The notes: a model not told the origin generated them from the sequence alone. Positions 6,824 to 14,348 are shown, counted from the stretch's first letter. The stretch: 15,575 nt of DNA from Oscillospiraceae bacterium (GCA_017411905.1 JAFQPB010000021.1:1-15575); one strand, 5' to 3'. Numbers and translations are program-made.

Positions 6824-7873
6824 ATGGAAAAGGTACTGATGAAAGGCAATGAAGCCATTGCCGAAGCCGCCATTTTGGCTGGCTGCCGCCATTACTTTGG
6901 CTATCCCATTACTCCCCAAACGGAGGTTGCCGCCTATATGGCAAAGCGGATGCCCAAAATTGACGGCGTATTTTTGCAGGCAGAGAGTGAAATCGCTGCG
7001 ATCAATATGGTCTACGGTGTTGCCGCTACCGGTAAGCGGGTTATGACCTCCTCCTCCAGTCCCGGAATTGCGCTGAAGTGCGAGGGCATTTCCTATCTTG
7101 CGGGTGCTGACCTGCCGGCCCTCATTGTTAACGTCCAGCGTGGCGGCCCCGGCCTTGGCGGTATCCAGCCGTCCCAGTCTGACTATTTCCTTGCCACCCG
7201 GGGACCCGGACACGGTGACTTCCACGTGCTGGTGCTGGCACCGGCTTCTGTACAGGAAATGGCAGATCTTACATACAAGGGCTTTGATTTAGCGGAAAAA
7301 TACCGTATGCCCGTAATGTTATTGGCGGACGGTACAATGGGTCAGATGATGGAGCCGGTTGCGCTTCCTGAACCGCAGGAAATCAAGCCTGCTCCCGATT
7401 GGGCGACTGTCGGCACAAAATGCCAGAGAAAACACAATATTGCAAACTCCCTTTACCTTTCTCCTGCCGAGCTGGAGCAGCTCAATTTCCAGCGCTTTGA
7501 GCGGTATGCAGAAATTGAGAAGAATGAGTGCCTGTGGGAAGAATATATGATGGAAGATGCGGAGTACTGTGTGGTTTCCTGCGGCATCACCGCCCGCGTG
7601 GCGAAAAATGCCATCATTGAAGCCCGGGTAAAGGGCATTCGGGTGGGTCTCATTCGGCCCATCACCCTGTGGCCTTTCCCCAATGCGCCCCTTGCTGCTG
7701 CGGCAGATAAGGTCAAGTCCTTCCTGACTGTGGAGCTGAGTATGGGTCAGATGCGGGAGGATGTGCTCCTCGCAACGGAATGTAAGAAGCCGGTCTTTGC
7801 CTGCAACCGGGTTGGCGGTATGATCCCCGCTCCCGAGGAAGTGCTGGCAAAAATCGAGGAAATGACAAAGTAA
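6824..7873 (+). CDS. vorB: 2-oxoacid:ferredoxin oxidoreductase alpha subunit, VorB-like
   Basis: This 349-residue protein matches the alpha subunit of the pyruvate/2-oxoacid:ferredoxin oxidoreductase superfamily. It opens with [16 protein letters not shown] and has [10 protein letters not shown] (25-34), the family's signature, then [14 protein letters not shown] and [10 protein letters not shown]. The conserved QRGGPGLGG segment follows. The family catalyses reversible oxidative decarboxylation of 2-oxo acids to acyl-CoA with ferredoxin as acceptor. The VorB type is named for 3-methyl-2-oxobutanoate, but 2-oxoglutarate enzymes (KorA) are closely related and cannot be excluded by eye. The neighbouring branched-chain aminotransferase and acyl-CoA synthetases favour branched-chain substrates. 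A GTGAGGAG ribosome binding site precedes the ATG. Confidence 0.87.
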   Translation: MEKVLMKGNEAIAEAAILAGCRHYFGYPITPQTEVAAYMAKRMPKIDGVFLQAESEIAAINMVYGVAATGKRVMTSSSSPGIALKCEGISYLAGADLPALIVNVQRGGPGLGGIQPSQSDYFLATRGPGHGDFHVLVLAPASVQEMADLTYKGFDLAEKYRMPVMLLADGTMGQMMEPVALPEPQEIKPAPDWATVGTKCQRKHNIANSLYLSPAELEQLNFQRFERYAEIEKNECLWEEYMMEDAEYCVVSCGITARVAKNAIIEARVKGIRVGLIRPITLWPFPNAPLAAAADKVKSFLTVELSMGQMREDVLLATECKKPVFACNRVGGMIPAPEEVLAKIEEMTK

Positions 7874-7886
7874 GGAGGCACGAAAG

Positions 7887-8624
7887 ATGGTTGTATTTGA
7901 TAAACCCAAAGCACTGACCGATACAGTGCTTCACTACTGCCCCGGATGTACCCACGGCATTGTACACCGCTTGGTTGCCGAGGTTATGGACGAACTGGGC
8001 ATCGAGGGTAAGACGGTTGGTGTTGCACCCGTTGGCTGCAGTGTTCTTGCTTATAATTATTTTGCCTGCGATATGGTAGAAGCCGCCCACGGCCGCGCCC
8101 CTGCAGTCGCTACCGGCATTAAGCGGGCACTTCCCGATAATGTAGTCTTTACTTATCAGGGTGACGGCGACCTTGCCTCTATTGGTATGTGTGAGACTGT
8201 TCACGCCGCCGCAAGAGGAGAGAACATCACCGTTATCTTTATTAACAATGCTATTTACGGTATGACCGGCGGTCAGATGGCACCTACCTCTCTGATCGGA
8301 CAGGTGACCCAGACATCTCCCTACGGAAGGTCTGCGGAGACCCAAGGTTATCCCATCCGGGTATGCGAAATGCTCTCTACCTTGGATGGCCCTGCTTACT
8401 TGGAGCGTGTAACTGTCAATAATGTCAAGAATGTCAATAAGGCGAAAAAGGCCATCAAAAAGGCTTTCCAAAATCAGTTAGACGGCAAGGGCTTCTCTTT
8501 GGTAGAGGTGCTTTCCTCCTGCCCCACCAACTGGGGTATGACACCCCAAAAGGCACTGGAGTGGATCGATGAGAAGATGATTCCTCAGTACCCCTTGGGT
8601 GTTTACAAGGATAAGGAGGCGTAA
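7887..8624 (+). CDS. vorA: 2-oxoacid:ferredoxin oxidoreductase beta subunit, TPP-binding (VorA-like)
   Basis: The 245-residue product is the thiamine-diphosphate-binding beta subunit. HYCPGCTHG (16-24) is the conserved N-terminal motif. GDGDLASIG (92-100) together with [11 protein letters not shown] (120-130) forms the TPP/Mg-binding GDG-NN motif. The protein also has a PVGCS segment near 48-52. It carries the reaction centre for decarboxylation, or in reverse for reductive carboxylation of acyl-CoA. GGAGG lies ten bases upstream of the ATG. It is 13 bases from the alpha gene and 2 bases from the gamma gene, a typical operon arrangement. Substrate choice between branched-chain 2-oxo acids and 2-oxoglutarate cannot be fixed from motifs alone. 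Confidence 0.88.
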   Translation: MVVFDKPKALTDTVLHYCPGCTHGIVHRLVAEVMDELGIEGKTVGVAPVGCSVLAYNYFACDMVEAAHGRAPAVATGIKRALPDNVVFTYQGDGDLASIGMCETVHAAARGENITVIFINNAIYGMTGGQMAPTSLIGQVTQTSPYGRSAETQGYPIRVCEMLSTLDGPAYLERVTVNNVKNVNKAKKAIKKAFQNQLDGKGFSLVEVLSSCPTNWGMTPQKALEWIDEKMIPQYPLGVYKDKEA

Positions 8625-8626
8625 TT

Positions 8627-9169
8627 ATGCGGGAAAATCAAATTGTGATCGCCGGTTTTGGCGGTCAGGGCTTGCTGTTTTCCGGTAAGGTGCTTGCCTA
8701 TGCCGGTATGATGGAAGGACGTTATTTAAGCTGGCTGCCTTCCTACGGTCCGGAAATGCGGGGCGGTACGGCCAACTGTAATGTTATCCTCAGCGACAGG
8801 GAGATCGGTTCTCCCATCGTAAACCATCCCGACATTTTGATGGTTATGAACGGCCCATCTCTTGACAAATTCGAAAAGGACGTTGTACCCGGCGGTAAGA
8901 TATTTATCGACAGCTCTTTGATTACACGCAAAGTAGAGCGTACCGATGTGGAGGCCTATTATATCCCCGCATCTGCAATGGCGCGGGAGATGGGTGTACC
9001 GAATCTTGCCAATATGGTGCTTTTGGGTGCGCTGGTAAAGAAAACCGGCTGTGTCACCGAGGATGGCTTGGACGCAGGTCTGCAAAAGGTCATTCCTGCC
9101 CGCAAGGCAGATATGCTGGATGTAAACCGCAAGATGCTCCGCGCCGGTATGGATTTTAAGGGGGAATAA
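8627..9169 (+). CDS. 2-oxoacid:ferredoxin oxidoreductase gamma subunit
   Basis: This 180-residue protein begins with the family hallmark IVIAGFGGQGLLFSGK (about 7-22). SYGPEMRGGTANC follows near residue 40 and NMVLLGALVKKTG in the C-terminal half. These are characteristic of the gamma subunit or domain that contacts CoA and completes the catalytic dimer. With the ferredoxin, alpha and beta subunits it makes a full four-subunit enzyme. The ribosome binding site AAGGAGG lies within the last codons of the beta gene, suggesting translational coupling, and only two bases separate the stop codon from ilvE. Confidence 0.87.
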   Translation: MRENQIVIAGFGGQGLLFSGKVLAYAGMMEGRYLSWLPSYGPEMRGGTANCNVILSDREIGSPIVNHPDILMVMNGPSLDKFEKDVVPGGKIFIDSSLITRKVERTDVEAYYIPASAMAREMGVPNLANMVLLGALVKKTGCVTEDGLDAGLQKVIPARKADMLDVNRKMLRAGMDFKGE

Positions 9170-9171
9170 AA

Positions 9172-10248
9172 ATGATTTACGATATTCAAATTGAAAAGAC
9201 TGCCACCCCTAAGGTAAAACCGGTAGACGAAAGCAAGCTGGGCTTCGGCAAGATCTTTACAGACCATATGTTTATAATGGACTATGCCCAAGGTAAGGGC
9301 TGGTACAATGGCCGCATCGTACCCTTTGGCCCGATACCTCTGCATCCCGCATCTACCGTGCTGCACTACGGCGCGGAGATATTCGAGGGTATGAAGGCTT
9401 ATCGGGCAGCCGACGGAAGCATCCGTATGTTCCGCCCTATGGAGAATATTAAGCGGCTCAACACCAGTGCTGAGCGGCTGTGCCTGCCCCAGCTTGACGA
9501 GGAGGGCGCACTGCATATTCTGAATACCCTCGTAGAGTTGGAAAAGGACTGGGTGCCCCACAATGATGGTACTTCTCTCTATATCCGTCCTTTCCTTTTC
9601 GGCAACGATCCCCATTTGGGTGTCCACGCTGTGAAGGAGGCCACCTTTGTAATTATCTGCTCTCCTGTAGGTGCTTACTATGCCGAGGGCATTAACCCAG
9701 TTAAGATCGCCATTGAGGCTCAGGATGTTCGCGCTGTTCGCGGTGGCACAGGCTATGCAAAGTGCGGTGGCAACTATGCGGCATCTCTGCGGGCAGGTCA
9801 GCGTGCGGAAGAAAACGGTTATACCCAAGTTTTGTGGCTGGACGGCGTGGAGCGTAAGTATATCGAAGAGGTTGGCGCGATGAACGTTATGTTCAAGATC
9901 AGCGGCAAGATCGTCACACCTGCCCTCTCCGGCTCTATCCTCCCCGGCATTACCCGCAAGTCCTGCATCGAGCTGCTCCGTGACTGGGGCTATACGGTAG
10001 AGGAGCGTCCTATCTCTGTGGATGAGCTGTTTGCCGCTGCAGCAGACGGCACACTGGAGGAAGCTTGGGGCACCGGCACCGCTGCCGTCGTTTCTCCCAT
10101 CGGTCAGCTATTCTATAATGGCACCGCCTACACCCTCTGCGACGGCAAGATCGGCGAGGTCGCCCAAAAGCTGTACGACAACCTTACCGGCATCCAGTGG
10201 GGCAAGCTCCCCGATAGCCACGGCTGGAGCTATAAAGTATGTGAATAA
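9172..10248 (+). CDS. ilvE: Branched-chain amino acid aminotransferase
   Basis: This 358-residue protein is a fold-type IV PLP aminotransferase of the BCAT family. It has FGPIPLHPAS, LHYGAEIFEGMKAY (64-77), YIRPFLFG (137-144), and the PLP-lysine motif GGTGYAKCGGNYA with K197. EEVGAMN (232-238) carries the conserved glutamate, and GTGTAAVVSPIG lies in the C-terminal part. It exchanges the amino group between glutamate and 2-oxo acids of Leu, Ile and Val. As the last gene of the T-box operon, two bases behind the VOR gamma gene, it is placed to convert the 2-oxo acids made or used by VOR. A strong terminator follows its stop codon at once. The length is normal for the eukaryote-like BCAT subgroup. 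Confidence 0.95.
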   Translation: MIYDIQIEKTATPKVKPVDESKLGFGKIFTDHMFIMDYAQGKGWYNGRIVPFGPIPLHPASTVLHYGAEIFEGMKAYRAADGSIRMFRPMENIKRLNTSAERLCLPQLDEEGALHILNTLVELEKDWVPHNDGTSLYIRPFLFGNDPHLGVHAVKEATFVIICSPVGAYYAEGINPVKIAIEAQDVRAVRGGTGYAKCGGNYAASLRAGQRAEENGYTQVLWLDGVERKYIEEVGAMNVMFKISGKIVTPALSGSILPGITRKSCIELLRDWGYTVEERPISVDELFAAAADGTLEEAWGTGTAAVVSPIGQLFYNGTAYTLCDGKIGEVAQKLYDNLTGIQWGKLPDSHGWSYKVCE

Positions 10249-10278
10249 GAAAAAGCCACCCAGTCGGGTGGCTTTTTC
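10249..10278. terminator. Strong bidirectional terminator between ilvE and the deo operon
   Basis: A perfect 13-bp stem, GAAAAAGCCACCC / GGGTGGCTTTTTC with loop AGTC, begins right after the ilvE stop codon. The arms end in A5 and T5, so it can stop transcription from both sides: the plus-strand synthetase-VOR-ilvE operon and the minus-strand deo operon. Confidence 0.92.
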
Positions 10279-10362
10279 AATGCAGAATGCAAAATGCGCA
10301 ATGCAGAATTACGATGTCATTCTGAGCGGAGGGCGATAGCCCGCAGTCGAAGAATCTTCGCA
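10279..10362. repeat. Interspersed intergenic repeat (AATGCAGAATG tandem plus TCATTCTGAGCGG unit)
   Basis: The segment starts with short near-repeats of AATGCAGAAT / AATGCAAAATGCGC / AATGCAGAATTA. It continues with GTCATTCTGAGCGGAGGGCG and CGAAGAATCTTCG, in which AGGGCGATAGCCC forms a hairpin. Units with TCATTCTGAGCG and GAAGAATCT are, from general knowledge, dispersed in many copies in clostridial and other genomes. No promoter or gene is visible. It separates the terminator from the end of the small minus-strand gene. Confidence 0.6.
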
Positions 10363-10371
10363 GTTTTGTTT

Positions 10372-10824
10372 TTATGGTTCATCTTGAATGGAATTAGAGT
10401 AGATTACGGTGTGGGGAAAGTCTTCGCTGTCATTTTGGAAAATTCTCCATTGTTCAGAATCTTCTACGTAATGAGGAGAACTATTGGAAATTAACATTTG
10501 TATCTGTATGTTGTTTTCCAGCCAAATAAACAGATCATTCGTATCCATAAGCTGTGCTTTGCTAACCCTATTGTTAATGATTAAATTCTTGTGTAGAGAC
10601 AGATTGTACCATTCATCATTGTTTTTGTCATCTGTCTCATCCCAATTTTGATAATCCAAAGTTGTGAGCAAAATCTGATCCTTATACAGAATTCTCGTAA
10701 AACATTGTGAATGAATAGCGATATTATCAAATGTAAACATCATCATTTCACAAGCCAAGCTCAAATTGCTAAGCGTCTTTCCGTCCAGCAATTCCAAATA
10801 GTCTTTGATTTTTTGCCTACTCAT
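10372..10824 (-). CDS. Small AT-rich protein of unknown function
   Basis: The 150-residue frame has a good start: GTAGGAGA lies about seven bases before the ATG at 10824. Its codons are clearly more A/T-rich than those of its neighbours, which hints at acquisition by transfer. The protein is soluble and has no signal peptide or membrane helix. Visible segments are FTFDNIAIHSQCFTRIL near 30-46, then LFIWLENNIQIQMLISNSSP and SEQWRIF in the C-terminal half. The pattern loosely recalls a group of small hypothetical proteins with an 'LHIQCPWRI ... EYWRFF' layout, often found near toxin or immunity genes; this is recollection and low in confidence. It lies 60 bases after cdd on the same strand and may be the last cistron of the deo transcript. 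Confidence 0.62.
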   Translation of the reverse strand: MSRQKIKDYLELLDGKTLSNLSLACEMMMFTFDNIAIHSQCFTRILYKDQILLTTLDYQNWDETDDKNNDEWYNLSLHKNLIINNRVSKAQLMDTNDLFIWLENNIQIQMLISNSSPHYVEDSEQWRIFQNDSEDFPHTVIYSNSIQDEP

Positions 10825-10850
10825 TACTTTTCTCCTACTCTTTTATAAAA

Positions 10851-10883
10851 GGGCGGTCAAGGACGGGGAACCCGTCCCCTACG
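10851..10883. repeat. Short hairpin repeat (GGACGGGGAACCCGTCC)
   Basis: A 7-bp stem, GGACGGG (10861-10867) / CCCGTCC (10871-10877), is flanked by GGGCGGTCAA and CCTACG. Its minus-strand form CGTAGGGGACGGG resembles the ends of the repeat at 5855, suggesting a related dispersed family. It lies between cdd and the AT-rich gene. There is no run of Ts directly after the stem on the minus strand, so it is a weak terminator at best. Confidence 0.5.
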
Positions 10884-11276
10884 TTATAATTTAAAACTGT
10901 GGGGGAGAATGGCAGACAAGGGTTCTGCGATGATGCCGCCCTTTCCGTCGGGGAAATAGACCATAAAGTCTGCTTTGCAGAACTCGCCCATCACCTGTCG
11001 ACAGACACCGCAGGGGGCGCAGGCGGCATCGGGACTGTCTTTTCCGCCTACAATGGCGATGGCCACAAAATCCCGCCGACCGTCGTAGACTGCCTTAAAG
11101 ATGGCAGTACGTTCGGCGCAGATGGTAGGTGTAAAGGAGGAATTTTCGATATTACAGCCCGTGTACACCGTGCCGTCGCTGCACAGCAGCGCCGCGCCTA
11201 CCTTGAAGCCGGAATAGGGGGAGTAAGAGTGCAGCCGCGCTTCCTGGGCTTTTTCGATTAGCTTTTCAGGTGTCAT
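10884..11276 (-). CDS. cdd: Cytidine deaminase
   Basis: The 130-residue length matches the homotetrameric bacterial cytidine deaminases. YSPYSGFKVGAAL (18-30) is the conserved N-terminal motif. CAERTAIF (53-60) supplies one zinc cysteine and the catalytic glutamate E55. PCGVCRQ (88-94) supplies the other two zinc cysteines, C89 and C92. The enzyme deaminates cytidine and deoxycytidine to uridine and deoxyuridine in the cytosol. Its ATG overlaps the deoB stop codon as ATGA, indicating translational coupling within the nucleoside-salvage operon. The zinc site is intact. Confidence 0.95.
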   Translation of the reverse strand: MTPEKLIEKAQEARLHSYSPYSGFKVGAALLCSDGTVYTGCNIENSSFTPTICAERTAIFKAVYDGRRDFVAIAIVGGKDSPDAACAPCGVCRQVMGEFCKADFMVYFPDGKGGIIAEPLSAILPHSFKL

Positions 11277-12442
11277 TTTAAGATCTCCTTTGCAAAGCTC
11301 TCACCGGGGGTGTCCAGCTTTACGTTCAGGACTTCCGCAACGGTGGCGGCAATGTCTGCAAAGCTAAGGCGGGTGCCCAAGTTTACATTTTTCACGTTCT
11401 TACCCAGCACCAGCAGAGGAACATACTCCCGGGTGTGGTCGGTGGTGGCAGTATAGCCGGGGTCACAGCCATGGTCGGCGGTGATCATCACAAGGTCATC
11501 TTCGCCCATTTTCTCTAAAAGCTTAGGCAGCCAAGTGTCAAATTCGTTTAGTGCCAGCGCGTAGCCGTCGATATCCCGACGGTGGCCGTAGACCATATCA
11601 AAGTCTACGAGGTTCACAAAGCATAAGCCCGTAAAGTCCGTATCTGCATAGTGCAGCGCGTGCGCCATACCATTGGTGTTCGACTGATTATAGACGTGCT
11701 CCGTGGTGCCGATGCCGGCGAAAATATCGAAGATTTTGCCAACGGCAATGCTGTCAAGACCTGCGGCCTTTACAGCATCCAAAAGGGTCGCCTTCGGCGG
11801 CTCTAAGGAAAAATCGTGACGGTTGGCAGTGCGCTTGAACGCGCCTGCTTTGTCACCTACGAAGGGGCGGGCAATGACACGGCCAACACCGTGCTTGCCG
11901 GTGAGTAATTTGCGGGCAATGCGGCAGTATTCGTAAAGCTGCTCGGGAGAAACAACGTCCTCGTGGGCGGCAATTTGGAATACGGAGTCCGCAGAGGTGT
12001 AGACGATCAAATCGCCGGTTTTCATATGCTCCTCACCGTAGGCATCCAGCACAGCCGTACCGCTCCAAGGGGCATTTGCCAGCACACCCCGGCCTATGGC
12101 CGCCCGGAAAGGTGCTAAGATTTCCTCGGGGAAGCCGTCGGGGTAGGTGGGCAGGGGATCAGGAGAGACGAGCCCTGCGATCTCCCAGTGACCGATAGTG
12201 GTGTCTTTACCCATAGACTTTTCCGCCAGTCGGGCGTATGCGCCGGTGGGAACGTCTGCTTTCGGCAGGCAGGAAACACCGTCGATGTTACTAAGGCCTG
12301 CGGCAATCATATTGGGGATGGATAGCTTTTTGGAGGTGGCGCAGGCGGCAAGGGTATTGACGCCTATATCACCGAAAGCGGGGGAATCGGGCATTGCACC
12401 GATTCCGAAAGAATCCAGAACAATTAAAAATACGCGTTTCAT
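11273..12442 (-). CDS. deoB: Phosphopentomutase
   Basis: The start chosen is the ATG at 12442, preceded by AGAGGTG. The frame continues 18 codons upstream, but the protein from MKRVFLIVLDSFGIGAMPD matches the family's N-terminus. The product is 389 residues, normal for DeoB. D10 in the first motif and TADHGCDP in the C-terminal part are alkaline-phosphatase-superfamily metal ligands. GKDTTIGHWEIAG (78-90) carries the phosphorylated threonine, here T81. VNLVDFDMVYGHRRD and DHTREYVPLLV are also typical. The enzyme interconverts (deoxy)ribose 1- and 5-phosphates, linking DeoD and cytidine salvage to DeoC. It overlaps cdd by four bases, and a palindromic repeat separates it from deoD. Confidence 0.95.
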   Translation of the reverse strand: MKRVFLIVLDSFGIGAMPDSPAFGDIGVNTLAACATSKKLSIPNMIAAGLSNIDGVSCLPKADVPTGAYARLAEKSMGKDTTIGHWEIAGLVSPDPLPTYPDGFPEEILAPFRAAIGRGVLANAPWSGTAVLDAYGEEHMKTGDLIVYTSADSVFQIAAHEDVVSPEQLYEYCRIARKLLTGKHGVGRVIARPFVGDKAGAFKRTANRHDFSLEPPKATLLDAVKAAGLDSIAVGKIFDIFAGIGTTEHVYNQSNTNGMAHALHYADTDFTGLCFVNLVDFDMVYGHRRDIDGYALALNEFDTWLPKLLEKMGEDDLVMITADHGCDPGYTATTDHTREYVPLLVLGKNVKNVNLGTRLSFADIAATVAEVLNVKLDTPGESFAKEILK

Positions 12443-12497
12443 AGAGTGCACCTCTGTGGGGATAAATATGAATTTGGATTTGTATAGGGTGCGCAAC

Positions 12498-12627
12498 GAA
12501 GGCTTCTCCTTGAGGAGAAGCTGTCAAAAAATTCTTGATTTTTTGACTGATGAGGTGAAATTATCCTTTATTAACACCGCATCCGACCTCGCTTTGCTCG
12601 GTCACCTTCCCCTCAAGGGGAAGGCTT
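12498..12627. repeat. Mosaic palindromic intergenic repeat, copy 2 (between deoD and deoB)
   Basis: The outer arms are hairpins: GGCTTCTCCTTGAGGAGAAGC on the left and CTTCCCCTCAAGGGGAAG on the right. The core is TCAAAAAAT/ATTTTTTGA, followed by a smaller CCGACCTCG/CTCGG hairpin near 12582-12601. It shares the A/T-rich central arm and C-/G-rich ends with copies at 3383 and 13411. It fills most of the 183-base gap between deoD and deoB. It is non-coding, and long runs of Ts after the stems are lacking, so transcription is expected to continue into deoB. Confidence 0.72.
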
Positions 12628-13378
12628 ATTTGTTTTCCATTGCTACAGCGGTATCCAGCGCGATCTTCATCATTTGGGTAAACGCGGTCTGGCGTTCCTC
12701 AGCGGTGGTCTCCACGCCCTTTAAGATGTGGTCACTGATGGTGCAGATGCAAAGACCCCGCTTGCCGTAACGGGCGGCATTCATATACAGGGCGGCAGCT
12801 TCCATTTCCAGTGCCATAACGCCCATCTTCTTTTGATTATAAAGGGTGTCGAGACCTGCGGGTACTTCGGCATGGTCACCGTAGAACACATCGGAGGAAT
12901 TAACGTTACCGACGTGATAGGTGGCACCGTTGGCTTCAGCGGCCTTGACGGCCTCACTCAGGAGCGTAAAGTCTGCAATGGGGGCGAAGGTGCCGGGGAA
13001 GTGGAACTGGTTGGCAAAGTTGGAGTCGGTACAAGCACCTTGGGCGATGACAATGTCGTAGAGGTTGATGTGCTCCTGAATAGAGCCGGCAGAGCCAACG
13101 CGAATAATGTTCTCTACGCCAAAGAAGTTAAACAGCTCATGGGAGTAGATGCCGATGGCGGGCATACCCATACCGGACGCCATCACAGATACCTTGACGC
13201 CCTTATAGTAGCCGGTGTAGCCGTGGACACCGCGGACGTTGTTTACAAGCACGGGGTTTTCTAAGAAATTTTCTGCAATAAACTTACTGCGGAGCGGATC
13301 ACCGGGCATCAGCACAGTCTTGCCGAAGCCAATCTCATTTTGTACATTAATATGGGGAGTAGCGGGGAAATTACTCAT
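12626..13378 (-). CDS. deoD: Purine-nucleoside phosphorylase, DeoD type
   Basis: The 250-residue protein matches hexameric DeoD-type phosphorylases, with a C-terminus slightly longer than in E. coli. Visible motifs are ATPHI near the N-terminus, LMPGDPLRSKFIAENFL (23-39, phosphate site), RVGSAGSI, ALEMEAAALY (ribose site) and TISDHI with the catalytic aspartate. It splits purine (deoxy)nucleosides with phosphate into base and (deoxy)ribose 1-phosphate, which DeoB then isomerises. An AAGGAG ribosome binding site lies about eleven bases before the ATG. It sits between deoC and deoB, with a palindromic repeat in each flanking gap. Confidence 0.95.
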   Translation of the reverse strand: MSNFPATPHINVQNEIGFGKTVLMPGDPLRSKFIAENFLENPVLVNNVRGVHGYTGYYKGVKVSVMASGMGMPAIGIYSHELFNFFGVENIIRVGSAGSIQEHINLYDIVIAQGACTDSNFANQFHFPGTFAPIADFTLLSEAVKAAEANGATYHVGNVNSSDVFYGDHAEVPAGLDTLYNQKKMGVMALEMEAAALYMNAARYGKRGLCICTISDHILKGVETTAEERQTAFTQMMKIALDTAVAMENK

Positions 13379-13410
13379 AATATATTCTCCTTAGTTATTA
13401 AGTTTAGGGT

Positions 13411-13515
13411 CAAAACCTTCCCCTCAGGGGAAGGGGGACCGCTTGCGGTGGATGAGGGTAAAACCTCACCCGTCAAAAATCAAAGATTTTTGCCACCCTC
13501 CCCAAAGGGGAGGGC
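13411..13515. repeat. Mosaic palindromic intergenic repeat, copy 3 (between deoC and deoD)
   Basis: It contains CCTTCCCCTCAGGGGAAGG on the left, a central TCAAAAATCAAAGATTTTTG hairpin (13473-13491) and CCCTCCCCAAAGGGGAGGG on the right. The layout and core agree with the copies at 3383 and 12498, while the spacer sequence differs. It occupies most of the 153-base gap between deoC and deoD. It has no coding content. Confidence 0.72.
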
Positions 13516-13531
13516 TATTTGTGGCATCAAT

Positions 13532-14200
13532 TTAATATGTGCCGTCGTTTTCGAGGCCCTTTGCGATCTTGACAATACGGCTGGTGCCAAGGCGGTCTGC
13601 GCCTAAGCGGATAAATTCCTCAGCATCTTCAATAGAGGAAATACCGCCGGCGGCCTTGATCTTCACACCGGGGGCCACGTGCTTTGCAAACAGCTCTACG
13701 TCGTGGAAGGTTGCGCCGGCCTTGGAAAAACCGGTGGAGGTCTTAATATAGTCTGCACCGGAATCGGATACGCATTTGCACAGTGCGATTTTTTCTTCAT
13801 CAGTCAGCAGGCAGGTTTCAATGATGACCTTCAGGAGCTTGCCGTCGCAGGCTTCCTTAATGGCAGCGATTTCTTCGGTGATCTCTGCCCATTTACCGTC
13901 CTTTGCCCAGCCAATGTTGATAACCATATCCACTTCGTCTGCGCCGTTGGCGACAGCATCAGATGCCATAAAGCATTTTGCGGCGGTGGTGGCGTAGCCG
14001 TTGGGGAAGCCAATAACGGTGCAAATCGCCAATTTATCGCCTACATATTCCTTTGCCTGATTTACGTAAGCAGCGGGAATGCAGACGGAAGCGGTGCAAT
14101 ATTTGATGCCATCGTCGCAAATGGCCTGGATTTCTGCCCAAGTGGCGGTCTGTCCTAGCAGGGTATGGTCGCATTTTTTGAGAATATCGGAAAGTTCCAT
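13532..14200 (-). CDS. deoC: Deoxyribose-phosphate aldolase
   Basis: This 222-residue protein is a TIM-barrel class I aldolase. DHTLL (11-15) is the N-terminal motif, EVDMVINIG holds the catalytic aspartate D91, YIKTSTGFS carries the Schiff-base lysine K153, and IKAAGGI carries K182. It cleaves deoxyribose 5-phosphate to glyceraldehyde 3-phosphate and acetaldehyde, the final step of deoxynucleoside breakdown. It is the first gene of the minus-strand operon, with GAAAGGAG about nine bases before the ATG and a good promoter upstream. The length and all key residues are normal. Confidence 0.96.
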   Translation of the reverse strand: MELSDILKKCDHTLLGQTATWAEIQAICDDGIKYCTASVCIPAAYVNQAKEYVGDKLAICTVIGFPNGYATTAAKCFMASDAVANGADEVDMVINIGWAKDGKWAEITEEIAAIKEACDGKLLKVIIETCLLTDEEKIALCKCVSDSGADYIKTSTGFSKAGATFHDVELFAKHVAPGVKIKAAGGISSIEDAEEFIRLGADRLGTSRIVKIAKGLENDGTY

Positions 14201-14226
14201 AATAAAAACTCCTTTCAGTTTTCTTT

Positions 14227-14255
14227 ATTATAACAGAAACACGAAAAATATGCAA
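14227..14255 (-). promoter_or_regulatory. Promoter of the deoC-deoD-deoB-cdd operon
   Basis: Minus-strand TTGCAT (14250-14255) is followed after 17 bases by a perfect TATAAT (14227-14232), with the transcription start expected near 14219. An inverted repeat ACTGT-gtgg-ACAGT (14255-14268) abuts the -35 box and could be an operator for a deoxynucleoside regulator. That reading is speculative because the arms are only five bases. Confidence 0.7.
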
Positions 14256-14287
14256 CTGTGTGGACAGTAGGAGCACGTAGATTTTGC

Positions 14288-14315
14288 TTGCATTTTCTGG
14301 GGAATTTACTATAAT
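14288..14315 (+). promoter_or_regulatory. Promoter of the ADP-ribosylglycohydrolase-like gene
   Basis: TTGCAT (14288-14293) is followed after 16 bases by a perfect TATAAT (14310-14315). It is divergent from the deo promoter, and the two share the same -35 hexamer. An AGAGGTG ribosome binding site lies five bases before the start codon at 14349. Confidence 0.65.
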
Positions 14316-14348
14316 AAAAGCATAAAGTGTAGAAAAAGAGGTGAAACT

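Noticed and set aside
7713..8471. Minus-strand open frame of 252 codons
   Set aside because: Antisense shadow of the VOR alpha and beta subunit genes.
771..10278. Purely catabolic (Stickland-type) reading of the VOR operon
   Set aside because: Possible from the enzymes alone, but a starvation-responsive T-box and activating acyl-CoA synthetases fit biosynthesis better. It is kept only as an alternative, especially if the internal promoter is active.
11273..12442. Possible loss of the catalytic threonine in DeoB (DTTIGHWE instead of DTMTGHWE)
   Set aside because: From the remembered B. cereus enzyme, the phosphorylated residue is the threonine directly after KD (T85), which is conserved here as T81. 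The changed position is not the catalytic one.
12443..12496. 18-codon upstream extension of deoB
   Set aside because: MKRVFLIVLD at 12442 is the usual DeoB start and has AGAGGTG just upstream; the extension has no such support.
3383..13515. CRISPR array
   Set aside because: The repeats are few, far apart, internally palindromic and without regular spacers, and no cas gene is present.
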